DNA from: Bacillus paralicheniformis | Lineage (GTDB): Bacteria > Bacillota > Bacilli > Bacillales > Bacillaceae | NCBI RefSeq assembly: GCF_001042485.2 | Contig: NZ_LBMN02000019.1 | Coordinates: 1 to 50,529, forward strand | Direction of reading: 5' to 3' | Length of the DNA: 50,529 nucleotides | In this document: one piece after another, positions 1-8,520 of the stretch | Position numbering within the stretch: the stretch's first letter is position 1 | Layout: the number at the start of each line of letters is the position of its first letter | Notes under the pieces: generated by a model | What the model was told of the DNA's origin: nothing | Databases searched by the model: none | What the model saw: only the letters and a program-made list of their open reading frames with translations | Program-made: the position numbers and the translations under genes

Positions 1-19
1 CCCTTATTTAAAATAAATG

Positions 20-49
20 AAGGTCCAAATCGTTTCCGATTTGGACCTT
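20..49. repeat. Inverted repeat, copy 1 of a near-identical hairpin
   Basis: A perfect 13-bp inverted repeat (arms 20-32 and 37-49) closes a TTTC loop. A near-identical hairpin lies at 230-259. The copies differ at one base in each arm (GGTCC/GGACC here, GGTGC/GCACC there), so pairing is kept. The T-run after it is too short to make it a convincing terminator. Confidence 0.75.
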
Positions 50-59
50 TCAGATTGTT

Positions 60-100
60 GAAAAAATCGCAAAACAGCTTTTTTGTTTTGCGATTTTTTC
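60..100. repeat. Perfect 16-bp A/T-rich inverted repeat
   Basis: Arms 60-75 and 85-100 pair perfectly around a 9-base loop. The arms begin with A-runs and end with T-runs, so the element could act as a terminator on either strand. No gene is seen directly before it inside the window. Confidence 0.65.
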
Positions 101-107
101 ATCCCAT

Positions 108-228
108 CAGCGTGATTGAAAACCCTTGCAGTCTAGGAAGGCCGAGCATCGGAGCGGAGCGAATGTTAGAATTCGTGAGCACCGACGCACAGGCCTGACA
201 ACGAATGCGAGGGTTTGGCGACACGCTG
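108..228. other. Candidate structured RNA or repeat element
   Basis: No credible ORF lies here. Distant segments pair: 108-114 (CAGCGTG) with 222-228 (CACGCTG), and AAACCCT near 120-126 with AGGGTTT at 210-216. Shorter complementary segments lie inside (GGCC/GGCC and GCGAAT/ATTCGT). The layout suggests a closed multi-helix RNA or a dispersed repeat of the kind known in Bacillus genomes. I cannot assign a named family or a strand with certainty. Confidence 0.4.
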
Positions 229-229
229 G

Positions 230-259
230 AAGGTGCAAATCGTTTCCGATTTGCACCTT
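230..259. repeat. Inverted repeat, copy 2 of the near-identical hairpin
   Basis: Arms 230-242 and 247-259 pair perfectly around the same TTTC loop as at 20-49. The one differing base pair is G-C here and C-G there. The two copies flank the structured element at 108-228. Confidence 0.75.
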
Positions 260-278
260 TCTCGTTTGATCCGCAGTT

Positions 279-461
279 TTATTCTTTATCCCGCTGCTGT
301 CCGTCCGCCTTTTTGTTCTTCTTTTTATTGTTCTCGATCACATCAATCAATTTAAAGGCGTTGACATCGCCCAGTTCGTTTGAAAATTCCTCTTGAAGCA
401 CATCTGGATTCATCGGTTTTTTATGGTTTTGCATATCCTTGCTTTTTTGATGTTTTTTCAT
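279..461 (-). CDS. Small basic hydrophilic protein, unknown function
   Basis: This 60-residue protein begins MKKHQKSKDMQN and is rich in Lys, Asn, Asp and Glu, with no membrane segment or Cys. Its ATG overlaps the TGA of the preceding small gene (ATGA at 458-461), which implies translational coupling. A GGGAGA ribosome site precedes the start. Size and composition resemble small sporulation-associated Bacillus proteins, but I do not recognise the family and assign no function. Confidence 0.55.
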   Translation of the reverse strand: MKKHQKSKDMQNHKKPMNPDVLQEEFSNELGDVNAFKLIDVIENNKKKNKKADGQQRDKE

Positions 462-619
462 TGGCGCGATTCTCCCTGCTTCCCTTGTTTCGAGTTGCGG
501 TTGGCGCCCCTGTCTCCGTTTTCGGCATCATATTGGGTCATGTATTGATGATCATGCATGCTTTCAGCAGGCGTTTTATTGTTAAGAGCCGCTTCATTTC
601 TGGCAACTTTTCTTTTCAT
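458..619 (-). CDS. Small hydrophilic protein, unknown function
   Basis: This 53-residue protein starts MKRKVARNEAAL and ends in a Gly/Asn/Gln/Lys-rich tail. The start at 619 was chosen over an upstream in-frame ATG at 682 because AAAGGA lies about 8 bases before it. It is followed by the coupled 60-residue gene with a 4-base overlap. The composition suggests a soluble, possibly disordered, perhaps sporulation-related protein. That is inference from composition only. Confidence 0.5.
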   Translation of the reverse strand: MKRKVARNEAALNNKTPAESMHDHQYMTQYDAENGDRGANRNSKQGKQGESRQ

Positions 620-698
620 GATGACATTCCTTTCTTTTGTCGTTTCATCCATATCCTTTCCGTTTCCGTACATTCCACACATCCAGTTTTCGGCAAAA

Positions 699-726
699 AA
701 ATAAGCACCCTGAAGGGTGCTTATTT
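699..726 (-). terminator. Terminator of pbpC
   Basis: Perfect 12-bp arms (699-710 and 715-726) with a T-run on the minus strand after the stem. The pbpC stop codon (721-723) lies inside the stem. Confidence 0.85.
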
Positions 727-2721
727 AAACACTTTTTTCACTTTATTGACGACATATGAGCTGCCGCCGCGATCTGACACATCCTCGATCATCATCGTGA
801 TTAAAAGGTTTTTGTTTTTGTAATCATAAGCGGTGAACCAGCCGTTTTCTTTACCTTTTTCGTCTTTCTTCGTTTTCAGCTCGGCCGTTCCCGTTTTCCC
901 TGCGATCGTGAGCCCTTTGACAACCGGCTTGTAAGCCGAGCCGCGAGGGTCTTCTACAACGCCTTTCAATCCTTTTGTAATCGCTTCTGCTCCGCCTGTG
1001 GGCAGTACGTTTTTATGCCATATTTCTTTCTCTTCGCCGTCCTTTTTGATCAGGTGCGGCTTGATCAGATTACCATCGTTCAAGAAAGGCGTATAGCTTG
1101 CCGCGAGGTGTATCGGCGACATCAGCATTTGCCCCTGTCCGTATCCTGAATCGGCAAGGAGAATATCCGAGTCGATTCCTTCGTTTGATATGGAGGAAGA
1201 CTTCGTCGGGAATTCATAATCAAGTTTTTCCTCGAAGCCGAATGATTTCAGGCCTTCGACAAATTGATCCTTCCCTGTGTCAAGGGCGGTCTGCGCGAAA
1301 TAAATGTTGTCGGAAGTGATCAGCGCGTTTTCCAGGTTGACATCGCTTAATCGATCGGAAACCCGTGTGACTTTATATCCGCCCCATGACGAATCTTTCT
1401 GCCATTCCTTCCCTTCGATCTTCTTAGGTTCATCCGCTTTGATCGCGTCATTTTTCAGACCGATTGAAGCCGTGATTGGTTTGATCGTTGAACCCGGAGC
1501 ATAGGTTTTATTAAATTTAGAGGTGAATGGCGCAGACGCATCTTTGTTGAGTTTTTCCCATTCTCCTTTTTTCCAGCCAAACAAAAACCCGTTCGGATCG
1601 TATGAAGGCGCGCTGACAAGCGCCAACGTTTCTCCAGTCTGCGGCTCTAACGCAACGGCAGCACCGGAGTCATCTTTTAACTGGTTGTACAGTTCTTCCT
1701 GTTTGTTGATATCGATCGTGGTATGGATGTCTTTTCCGTCTTTTGCATCCTTTGAGGCAACCGTCGCGTTTGATTCAGGAATCGAAATCGTCCAGCCGAT
1801 TTCTCCTCTGAGTTCTTTTTCATAAATGTGTTCGAGACCGACGATTCCGAGCAGTGAATGCTCGCTGTAGCCTTCTTTATTCTGCTTTAATTCCTCTTCA
1901 GTAATCGGCCGTATGTAACCGGTAAGATGTGCGGCTTTTTCACCGTAAGGATAGTATCTTGATTGCGTGTCTTGTTTCAAAACCCCGGGAAGAGAGGTCG
2001 CTTTTTTAAGAAGCTCTGTGCTACCAGGCTTCACTTTTTTCAAGGGAACGAATGATTCGTCCGTCACCCAGCTTGCGGACAGCTGTTTTTCGATGTCTTC
2101 TTTTTCCATGTCAAGCATGTTCGCGAGCTTTTTGATGACACCATCTTTATCATCTCCGAGCTGCCCCGGAACGACGCCGATTTCAGGCACTGTCGCATTC
2201 GTAGCGAGTTTCTTTCCGTTTCTGTCATAAATGATGCCTCTCGCTGGTTCCTTGGCGGTAATCCGGATGGTCTCCCCTTCCTTCAGCTGTGAAAAAATAA
2301 AGGATGGGTTCCAGTTGACTTTCCATGACGTGTCACCGTCTTTTTTTTCTTTGACAAGCTTTGCCTTCCCTTCAAAAGAAACGGGGCCGGCCAATGTATT
2401 CATGCTGACTTTATACGGTATTGTCACTGCATCTTTTTTCTCTTTATTTTTTTCATCTTCATCGTTATCGACGGCTGAAACCTTCAAATCGGAAACTCCG
2501 ATCTGTTCATAAATGGATTGATTGCGCTTGATGAAATCGTCTTTTGAAATCGATTTTTGCGCTTCAGCCGACAGCTGTTCATACATTTCTTCAAATTTTT
2601 GATCGTTCCATTTGTTTACATATTGATCCATGCTTTCTTTTGCTGTCGGCTCGTTAGAACAGGCTCCGGCGAGCAATAGAAATCCGGCGGCTATAAACAA
2701 ATGGATGACTCTCATTTTCAT
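721..2721 (-). CDS. pbpC: Class B penicillin-binding protein (PBP3, transpeptidase)
   Basis: This 666-residue lipoprotein cross-links peptidoglycan outside the membrane. The start at 2721 follows GGGGGAAG; an upstream in-frame ATG at 2772 lacks such a site. A signal peptide ends in a lipobox-like LAGAC. An MecA_N-type domain (about 30-150) and a PBP dimer domain (about 155-330) follow. The transpeptidase domain has STIK (about 411-414), SDN (about 470-472) and KTGT (about 609-612). Length and layout match B. subtilis PbpC, which belongs to the PBP2a-like group with low beta-lactam affinity. Low drug affinity here is inference from that family. It is transcribed alone and ends in its own terminator. 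Confidence 0.93.
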   Translation of the reverse strand: MKMRVIHLFIAAGFLLLAGACSNEPTAKESMDQYVNKWNDQKFEEMYEQLSAEAQKSISKDDFIKRNQSIYEQIGVSDLKVSAVDNDEDEKNKEKKDAVTIPYKVSMNTLAGPVSFEGKAKLVKEKKDGDTSWKVNWNPSFIFSQLKEGETIRITAKEPARGIIYDRNGKKLATNATVPEIGVVPGQLGDDKDGVIKKLANMLDMEKEDIEKQLSASWVTDESFVPLKKVKPGSTELLKKATSLPGVLKQDTQSRYYPYGEKAAHLTGYIRPITEEELKQNKEGYSEHSLLGIVGLEHIYEKELRGEIGWTISIPESNATVASKDAKDGKDIHTTIDINKQEELYNQLKDDSGAAVALEPQTGETLALVSAPSYDPNGFLFGWKKGEWEKLNKDASAPFTSKFNKTYAPGSTIKPITASIGLKNDAIKADEPKKIEGKEWQKDSSWGGYKVTRVSDRLSDVNLENALITSDNIYFAQTALDTGKDQFVEGLKSFGFEEKLDYEFPTKSSSISNEGIDSDILLADSGYGQGQMLMSPIHLAASYTPFLNDGNLIKPHLIKKDGEEKEIWHKNVLPTGGAEAITKGLKGVVEDPRGSAYKPVVKGLTIAGKTGTAELKTKKDEKGKENGWFTAYDYKNKNLLITMMIEDVSDRGGSSYVVNKVKKVFK

Positions 2722-2805
2722 CGTTGCTTCCCCCTTTTTTTCAATCCGCCATTTAAGCATTATATCATACAAATAAATACAGCGACCGACTTTATGATCA
2801 TAAAA

Positions 2806-2831
2806 AAAGACAGTTTAACTAAACTGTCTTT
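2806..2831 (-). terminator. Terminator of ktrD
   Basis: 11-bp perfect arms (2806-2816 and 2821-2831) with an AACT loop, followed on the minus strand by a T-run. It directly follows the ktrD stop codon. Confidence 0.85.
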
Positions 2832-2832
2832 C

Positions 2833-4182
2833 TTATCCGATAATTATTCTTTCCTTTGGATAATGGTAGTTCGCTTCGATTTCTTTTCTGCCGAATAAAT
2901 AAAGCAACGTGACAATGCCGATTCGGCCGATGAACATCAGAAGGATGATGACACTTTTGCCGATCGTGCTCAAATCTGAAGTAATGCCCATCGACAAGCC
3001 GGTCGTACCGAAGGCGGAACACACTTCAAACAGCAGTTCAAGCAAAGAATGCTCTTCCGTTACTGTCAAAACAAGTGTCGAGCCGAAAACGAGAATAACC
3101 GCCATCAGCGTCACAATCAATGATTTCATTAAATCCGCCTGGTGCAGCTCACGTTTGAAAACCTTCACCGATTTATTTCCCCTCGCGAAGTGGAACAGCG
3201 CCAACAGGTTTAAAGCAAAGGTCGTTGTCCGGATGCCCCCTCCGACAGAGCTTGGCGAAGCGCCGATAAACATGAGCATGCACATGAATAAAACAGTCGT
3301 GTGTGTGAATTGGCTGATGTCGATCGTCGCGAGTCCGCCGCTCCTGGTCGTCGTCGACTGGAACAGCGAAAAGAATAATACCTCGTGCCACGATTTCCCT
3401 GAAAAAGCAAAGCGCGCTTCCATGGCAAATATGCCGATCGCACCTCCAATCACTAAAAGGAAAAAAGTGACTGATGTCAATTTGGTAAACAGGCTGAAAG
3501 AGAATTTCCGTTCTTTGCTGAGCAGGAAATCCTTTACCTCGATGAGGACCGGAAAGCCGATCGCTCCAAGAATGATCAGCATAATCACGATAAACTGAAC
3601 GAAATAATCATGCTGAAACGGAATCAGCGAGTTGCCTGTAATGTCGAAACCTCCGTTGGTCGTTGCACTGATGCTTGTAAAAAATCCGTGCATAAAGGCT
3701 TCTCCAGGTGTCTCAAAGTACTTTAAGAAATAAGTTCCGAGAATCAGCCCGCCAAACAGCTCGATCAGCAGGATCAAGCCGAGCACGTGCTTCATCAGCT
3801 TGACAAGGCCCGATAAGTTGGATTGATTTTGATCGGTCATAATCAGCCGGCGCTCTTTCAAACCGATCCGCTTGCCGAAAATCAGCCAGACGAATGTTCC
3901 GAGCGCCATCACACCGATCCCGCCAAACTGCAGAACAAACGCCAAAATCCATATTCCGGCCGTGCTGAATGTATCAGCTGTATCAACAACCGTCAAACCG
4001 GTTACGCTCACTGCGCTCACCGCAGTAAAAAGGGCATCGATAAATGACCATTCCACATCATTCTTGTGTGCAACGGGCAGACTTAATAATATAACGGAAA
4101 CCGTCACCGCCAAAAAATAATAGAGCGCGATCAGCTGTACAGGAGACAGCACGCGCAGTAGTTTTTTCAATAAAACCTTCAT
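2833..4182 (-). CDS. ktrD: Potassium transporter subunit KtrD (TrkH/KtrB family)
   Basis: This 449-residue integral membrane K+ uptake protein works with a cytoplasmic RCK subunit (KtrC in B. subtilis), which is not encoded nearby. Four pore repeats carry the family filter sequences: SVTGL, TTNGG, TTRSGG and GTTGL. Hydrophobic helices alternate with these along the whole length. An AAGGAA ribosome site precedes the ATG. Length equals that of B. subtilis KtrD. The gene has its own terminator and is separated from htpX by about 150 bases that contain the htpX terminator. Confidence 0.95.
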   Translation of the reverse strand: MKVLLKKLLRVLSPVQLIALYYFLAVTVSVILLSLPVAHKNDVEWSFIDALFTAVSAVSVTGLTVVDTADTFSTAGIWILAFVLQFGGIGVMALGTFVWLIFGKRIGLKERRLIMTDQNQSNLSGLVKLMKHVLGLILLIELFGGLILGTYFLKYFETPGEAFMHGFFTSISATTNGGFDITGNSLIPFQHDYFVQFIVIMLIILGAIGFPVLIEVKDFLLSKERKFSFSLFTKLTSVTFFLLVIGGAIGIFAMEARFAFSGKSWHEVLFFSLFQSTTTRSGGLATIDISQFTHTTVLFMCMLMFIGASPSSVGGGIRTTTFALNLLALFHFARGNKSVKVFKRELHQADLMKSLIVTLMAVILVFGSTLVLTVTEEHSLLELLFEVCSAFGTTGLSMGITSDLSTIGKSVIILLMFIGRIGIVTLLYLFGRKEIEANYHYPKERIIIG

Positions 4183-4295
4183 AATCGTTCCTTCTTTTCA
4201 ATATTCAAAAGTTGCGCTTCTTGTGTATAACGTGTTCCATTTTAAAGGAAACATGCTCTTATGTACAGCCGATTTTCGATTTTTAAATTTAAAAA

Positions 4296-4323
4296 GCAAA
4301 CCCCCTTGAAAAAGGGGGTTTGC
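4296..4323 (-). terminator. Terminator of htpX
   Basis: 12-bp GC-rich arms (4296-4307 and 4312-4323) followed by a T-run on the minus strand, just past the htpX stop. Confidence 0.88.
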
Positions 4324-4330
4324 ATATTGA

Positions 4331-5224
4331 TTATTTTGCTTCCAGACGGCGGATTCTGTCGCTTAAATCAGGGTGTGTTGAGAAAAGCGATGTGTGCTTT
4401 TTCCCGTTGATTTTCAAAGTGGCAACAGATGCCTGCTCTTCTTTGACTCTTGAAGTGTACTGCTCAAGCGAGCGGAGCGCATGAATCATCTTATCCTTGC
4501 CTGCAAGGTCCGCTCCTCCTCTATCCGCATGATATTCGCGGTGGCGGGAGTACGCAAACACGACAAGGCTTCCGAGAATGGAAAACACGATTTGGAATAC
4601 GATGACCGCGATAAAGTGAACGATCGGCGCCAGCTCTTCACGGACAACGCGTGAAACAGCCCATGCCGCAATCCGGGCGAAGAAAACAACAAACGTGTTG
4701 ACGATTCCCTGAAGGAGCGTCATTGTCACCATATCGCCGTTTGCGATATGCGCGACTTCGTGAGCAAGAACGCCTTCCACTGCGTCGTCATCCATTTCCT
4801 GAAGAAGACCCGTCGATACAGCGACAAGCGAGCGGTTTTTGGACGGCCCTGTCGCAAAGGCATTCACTTCGCGTGAATTGTAGATGCCGACTTCCGGCAT
4901 CTTTGTCAGTCCGGCGGCGCGGGACAGCTTATATACCCGGTCAACGAGCTGCTGCTCTTCGTAGCTGAGCGTTTGCTTATCAGGATTCAGCACCTGAACG
5001 CCCATAGCCATTTTCGCCATCCATCTTGACATCAAAAGCGACATAAAGGAGCCGACAAAGCCGACAACCGCACTGAATACGAGAAGCGCAACAATATCGA
5101 TGCCGCCGCCAGCCGTGAAATACGTGCCTACGCCTGTCAGCGAACCGATAATGGACAGCACAATACCGATCGTCGTAATAACTAAAATGTTCGATAAAAG
5201 AAAGAGAAAGATTCTTTTTCCCAT
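4331..5224 (-). CDS. htpX: Membrane zinc metalloprotease HtpX
   Basis: This 297-residue membrane-embedded M48 protease takes part in quality control of membrane proteins. Two N-terminal hydrophobic segments precede the zinc site HEVAH, with the third ligand in EYHAD. Two further hydrophobic segments lie between them. The start at 5224 (MGKRIF) follows GGAGGTAATC. A slightly earlier ATG overlaps this site and was rejected. Divergent ykrK encodes its known repressor in B. subtilis, and a perfect inverted repeat overlaps the htpX -10 box. Confidence 0.95.
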   Translation of the reverse strand: MGKRIFLFLLSNILVITTIGIVLSIIGSLTGVGTYFTAGGGIDIVALLVFSAVVGFVGSFMSLLMSRWMAKMAMGVQVLNPDKQTLSYEEQQLVDRVYKLSRAAGLTKMPEVGIYNSREVNAFATGPSKNRSLVAVSTGLLQEMDDDAVEGVLAHEVAHIANGDMVTMTLLQGIVNTFVVFFARIAAWAVSRVVREELAPIVHFIAVIVFQIVFSILGSLVVFAYSRHREYHADRGGADLAGKDKMIHALRSLEQYTSRVKEEQASVATLKINGKKHTSLFSTHPDLSDRIRRLEAK

Positions 5225-5259
5225 GATTACCTCCATGTTATAATAAGATCAAATGAACT

Positions 5260-5298
5260 CGTATAATAAAATTATACGGCATAGAATTGAAAATGCAA
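5260..5298 (-). promoter_or_regulatory. htpX promoter with overlapping inverted repeat (candidate YkrK operator)
   Basis: Reading leftwards, TTGCAT (5298-5293) and TATAAT (5276-5271) are 16 bases apart. The -10 sits inside a perfect 8-3-8 inverted repeat (arms 5260-5267 and 5271-5278). In B. subtilis, YkrK represses htpX through an inverted repeat at the promoter, so this is the natural operator candidate. Confidence 0.7.
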
Positions 5299-5365
5299 GC
5301 GATAAGACGTAAGATAATGTTTATATTGTTTGCTATTTCATTTTAATACATAATGAGGTGGAATG

Positions 5366-6085
5366 ATGAAACCTTTTAAACTGACTCGCCTGGAAATGGC
5401 CAAACTGATGTACGCTTTAAAAGGGCAGCTGGATGTCAGTCCGCTTGCGATTCTTTTGAGATCGGCCGATTTGGCGCTCGATGAGCCGGAAGACAATTTG
5501 GACATCCCCGAATTCATTGTCCGGTACGAACGAAAAAAGCCAAAAACGGAACACGGGCTTTCCACAAATGAAATTGTTGAACTTGGAAATTTGTGCGAAC
5601 TGACATCCTTAAAATCGACAGCCATCCAAAACTGGATCAAACGCGATATAAAAGATCTGATGGGACATCCGGAACTCGGCAAAAAATATTCCATCGACCA
5701 AGCCGTCATCCTTCTCATTGTACGAGACTTAAAATCGGTTTATGACTTCGAAACGATCCGTCCAATCTTAACAACGGTTTTTAATACGATTACAGACCGC
5801 TCAGATGATGTGGTGAGTCCGCTGCGCTTTTATGAAGGGTATGCGCGGGTTCTCGATTATGTGTACCGGATCAAAGACTATACGCTGAATGAATCGGCGC
5901 TCGAAAAAATCGTCATCGAGCAGACTGGACAGCTCCGCGGTTTTTATCAAGATCTGGCCGATCCCGAATGGAACAAAGCGAGAGATATCACCGCTGTCAC
6001 TGTGCTATCCGTTATCGCTTCGCACATACAGGCGACCGCCCATTCCATGATTGACAGCGTCTTCTTAAAATATGGTATGAAGTAA
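5366..6085 (+). CDS. ykrK: Transcriptional repressor of htpX, YkrK
   Basis: This 239-residue cytoplasmic protein begins MKPFKLTRLEMAK. It is divergent from htpX and collinear with B. subtilis ykrK. The part around residues 65-115, with ELTSLKSTAIQNWI, looks like a DUF1836-type DNA-binding helical region. GAGGTGG precedes two adjacent ATGs; the second (5366) has the better spacing. A strong terminator follows at 6102. The repressor role is known from B. subtilis; here it is inferred from similarity and position. Confidence 0.87.
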   Translation: MKPFKLTRLEMAKLMYALKGQLDVSPLAILLRSADLALDEPEDNLDIPEFIVRYERKKPKTEHGLSTNEIVELGNLCELTSLKSTAIQNWIKRDIKDLMGHPELGKKYSIDQAVILLIVRDLKSVYDFETIRPILTTVFNTITDRSDDVVSPLRFYEGYARVLDYVYRIKDYTLNESALEKIVIEQTGQLRGFYQDLADPEWNKARDITAVTVLSVIASHIQATAHSMIDSVFLKYGMK

Positions 6086-6101
6086 TCGCCGCTGACCGGT
6101 G

Positions 6102-6130
6102 CGCCTGGCTATTGAGCCAGGCGTTTTTTT
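6102..6130 (+). terminator. Terminator of ykrK
   Basis: 9-bp GC-rich arms (6102-6110 and 6115-6123) followed by seven T residues. Confidence 0.9.
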
Positions 6131-6149
6131 ACACCTTCAACAATTGCCA

Positions 6150-6179
6150 GCATAAAAAGCCTCAGTCCATTTCAAACTA
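6150..6179 (+). promoter_or_regulatory. Candidate sigma-G promoter of sspD
   Basis: GCATA (6150-6154) and CAAACTA (6173-6179) are 18 bases apart. They fit the sigma-G pattern (GHATR, then CATNNTA) with one mismatch in the -10. Position and gene type, a forespore SASP, support it. Confidence 0.5.
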
Positions 6180-6215
6180 AACAAGCAGTACCAATTGAAA
6201 AAGGAGTTGAGAATC

Positions 6216-6413
6216 ATGGCAAGAACGAATAAACTCGTCGTTCCCGGGGCGGAGCAGGTTTTAGACCAGTTCAAATATGAAATCGCCCAGGAGTTCGGCG
6301 TCCAGCTCGGCTCGGACTCGGTCGCTCGCTCAAACGGGTCTGTAGGCGGGGAAATGACAAAACGACTTGTACAGCAGGCACAAGCTCAAATGAATGGGCA
6401 TACTGACAAATAA
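6216..6413 (+). CDS. sspD: Small acid-soluble spore protein, alpha/beta type (SspD)
   Basis: This 65-residue protein coats and protects spore DNA and is degraded by the Gpr protease at germination. It carries the family hallmarks: [13 protein letters not shown], with the protease-sensitive E-F/I-A type site, and [11 protein letters not shown] near the C-terminus. The start at 6216 (MARTNK) follows AAGGAG; an in-frame ATG at 6195 overlaps that site. It ends 12 bases from the convergent rsgI stop, with no clear terminator of its own. Confidence 0.95.
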   Translation: MARTNKLVVPGAEQVLDQFKYEIAQEFGVQLGSDSVARSNGSVGGEMTKRLVQQAQAQMNGHTDK

Positions 6414-6425
6414 ATACCCTATGGT

Positions 6426-7514
6426 TTATTCGCCGGGCCCGCTCGGCGGATATTCTTGTTGATTTGTTTGGTCAGAAGGTTTTTTCTCCTTTTGATAAGG
6501 AGTTTTAGGGCTCTCTTGATTTGTGCCGGAACCGCTTCTCTGCGTTCCTTCCTCCGACTGCTGACCGTCTTTGTCATTATGGTTATGTTCTTGAGGGTTT
6601 TCGGTATTAGGGGATTTTGACTCCTTTTCTTTTTCTATTTCTTGATCAGATTGAGAGTGATCTTGATCTGAAGGTTTTTCGCCGTCCGGATGATCTTCCG
6701 TGTCTGATTCTTCATCATCCATATGTTGTTCCGGCTGATCTTCTTCTTTCACAGCTTTCTCTTTTTCTCCTGTATCTTCTTCCTGATTTTGATCATCTTT
6801 GTTATTTTCATTGTCATCATCTTTGTTTTTGTCTTCTAATTCATCTTTGTGGGAACGGATATAACGGCCTGTTGAGATGCCTTCTTTTTGTGCTTTTGCA
6901 CGCGTATCAAGGTCTGATTCCACCGCTTCCATCTTATAGTTCTGCTGCTCGTATTTTTTCGCTACATGATCGATTTCGCTTTTTACCGTCGCCTTATATG
7001 TATCATCTTTATTGTTTTCATATACGGTGGCGATAAGCACTTCTTTTGATTCGGTGACATAACCGCTCTTATCGCTGTCTTCGACAATTTCACTGATCAC
7101 TTCTTTAAAGTCAGACTTTTCCCAATTTTCTATACTGCTCATTAAGTCCTTCCCATCCTCGTTCAGCGGCACCAAATCGATAACTTCACAGTTTTTGTTG
7201 AGTGTCAATTCAAAGCTTGGATTGATATCGATCGTCATATAGGCGTATGCTTTATTGTTTAAAACATCAGGGATGATCATGAAAGCGAGCAGCATGATCG
7301 CCGCGATTGAAAAAACGCCTGCTTTCAGCGGACGGAGCGAAAGCAGATCAAAAAAGCCCGCACGCTTCCTCGACATTCTTGTCTCCGCGGGAAAAGCAAT
7401 TTCCTGACCGATTTCATAATCTTCCTCTGTGCTCTTTGCTTTTAAAAATTGTCCGTCAGGGGTTAGCAATGTGACGAATTTTTTATTTTTTTCTACAATA
7501 ATTCCTCTTCTCAT
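6426..7514 (-). CDS. rsgI: Anti-sigma-I factor RsgI
   Basis: This 362-residue single-pass membrane protein holds sigma-I inactive. The N-terminal cytoplasmic RsgI_N domain (about 1-55) binds SigI. One membrane segment (about 70-90) follows. An extracellular part begins AYAYMTIDINPSFEL, typical of RsgI proteins. The last 140 residues are very acidic and low in complexity (Asp/Glu/Gln/Lys runs) and probably disordered. Its ATG overlaps the sigI stop (ATGA), so the two are coupled. B. subtilis RsgI is somewhat longer (about 381), and length changes usually fall in this tail. Confidence 0.94.
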   Translation of the reverse strand: MRRGIIVEKNKKFVTLLTPDGQFLKAKSTEEDYEIGQEIAFPAETRMSRKRAGFFDLLSLRPLKAGVFSIAAIMLLAFMIIPDVLNNKAYAYMTIDINPSFELTLNKNCEVIDLVPLNEDGKDLMSSIENWEKSDFKEVISEIVEDSDKSGYVTESKEVLIATVYENNKDDTYKATVKSEIDHVAKKYEQQNYKMEAVESDLDTRAKAQKEGISTGRYIRSHKDELEDKNKDDDNENNKDDQNQEEDTGEKEKAVKEEDQPEQHMDDEESDTEDHPDGEKPSDQDHSQSDQEIEKEKESKSPNTENPQEHNHNDKDGQQSEEGTQRSGSGTNQESPKTPYQKEKKPSDQTNQQEYPPSGPGE

Positions 7515-8269
7515 GAATTGAGCACCCCTTTTAGATAATCTTTAAGGTAAACATAATCGCCCGTTATAATGATCGCCATAGCAATGATATATTTGCGGTT
7601 TCTCTCTACGGTTTTTCTGCTGACAGCCACCAGCTTTTCAAGCTGTTTGACGGGAAGCTGCTTTTTTTCAAACAAGATCTTTTTTAACTCTTCATGTTCG
7701 ACTAGCGTATATGCCACTTTGATGGCGTTTTGCCTTGCATCCGTATGTTTCGGCGAATGCTCCAGCAAATCGGAAAAAGACAGGCCAAAACTTTTAAGCC
7801 TTTCTTTAAAATGGAAAATCTCCTCCCGCCTCTGCTCCTGTTCGAGCATGCGGTTGAATTCATAAATGGAAAGCTCCGCTTCAATCATGCTTTGAGAGGA
7901 TTCCTGTTCTTCTCCTTCTTGCATGTCCATATTGATATTCTGGGCATTTCTCGCTTCTTTTCTGATATAATCAATGACTTTGCGCTTAATGATCAGCTCT
8001 GCAAATGCCAGCAGAGAATTTCCTTTATCAGAAGAATATTTTTCAATGGCTTCATTGAATGCAATCAAGCCGATGCTGAATTCATCATCTTTTTCATCAA
8101 TATATCGTTTGCACACGGATGAAACCGTTTTAGCCACAAAAGGCTTATACTGATGGATAAGCTCGTTTTGCAACTGCTGATTTCCTTTTTGTATGCTTAT
8201 TACAGACTCTTCTAATGATTGTTGTTTCTTTTTTCCTGTCTTAAACAAAAGGCTAAGCACTGGTTTCAC
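7511..8269 (-). CDS. sigI: RNA polymerase sigma factor SigI
   Basis: This 252-residue alternative sigma factor is linked to heat and cell-wall stress in B. subtilis. It is very close to that protein (begins MKPVLSLLF; DEKDDEFSIGLIAFNEAIE in region 2; QLPVKQLEKLVAVSRKT towards the C-terminus). The start is GTG at 8269, preceded by TGAGG. A promoter resembling those used by sigma-I itself lies about 125 bases upstream, implying self-activation. It is followed by its own anti-sigma gene. Confidence 0.95.
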   Translation of the reverse strand: MKPVLSLLFKTGKKKQQSLEESVISIQKGNQQLQNELIHQYKPFVAKTVSSVCKRYIDEKDDEFSIGLIAFNEAIEKYSSDKGNSLLAFAELIIKRKVIDYIRKEARNAQNINMDMQEGEEQESSQSMIEAELSIYEFNRMLEQEQRREEIFHFKERLKSFGLSFSDLLEHSPKHTDARQNAIKVAYTLVEHEELKKILFEKKQLPVKQLEKLVAVSRKTVERNRKYIIAMAIIITGDYVYLKDYLKGVLNS

Positions 8270-8394
8270 CTCAGTTCCTCCCTATACTACTCATTAATGA
8301 TAGCTAATTTGATAGGGATTCGCAAAGGAGAAAACGCGGTATTCATTTCTAATTTTTCAATTGTGACAATGATTTGTTTGATCTCCTAGAACAA

Positions 8395-8423
8395 TTCGTG
8401 ATCTGTTTGACGATTAAGGGGGT
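8395..8423 (-). promoter_or_regulatory. Candidate sigma-I autoregulated promoter of sigI-rsgI
   Basis: On the minus strand ACCCCC (8423-8418) and CGAA (8398-8395) are separated by 19 bases. From memory these are the core elements reported for sigma-I promoters, including that of sigI. Nothing else is evident in 8270-8520, the rest of this intergenic stretch. Confidence 0.5.
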
Positions 8424-8520
8424 TTTCCCGCCGTTTTTGTAACACGCCTGTTAATAAAATGAAATCTTATTTCGGTTGGACTAGGGCAATCATCCCTGGT
8501 GCTTCCCAGTGCGGGCAAAC

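Noticed and set aside
6429..6450. G/C-rich inverted repeat (CGCCG/CGGCG) near the sspD-rsgI junction
   Set aside because: Short arms and no T-run on either strand, so it is not called a terminator.
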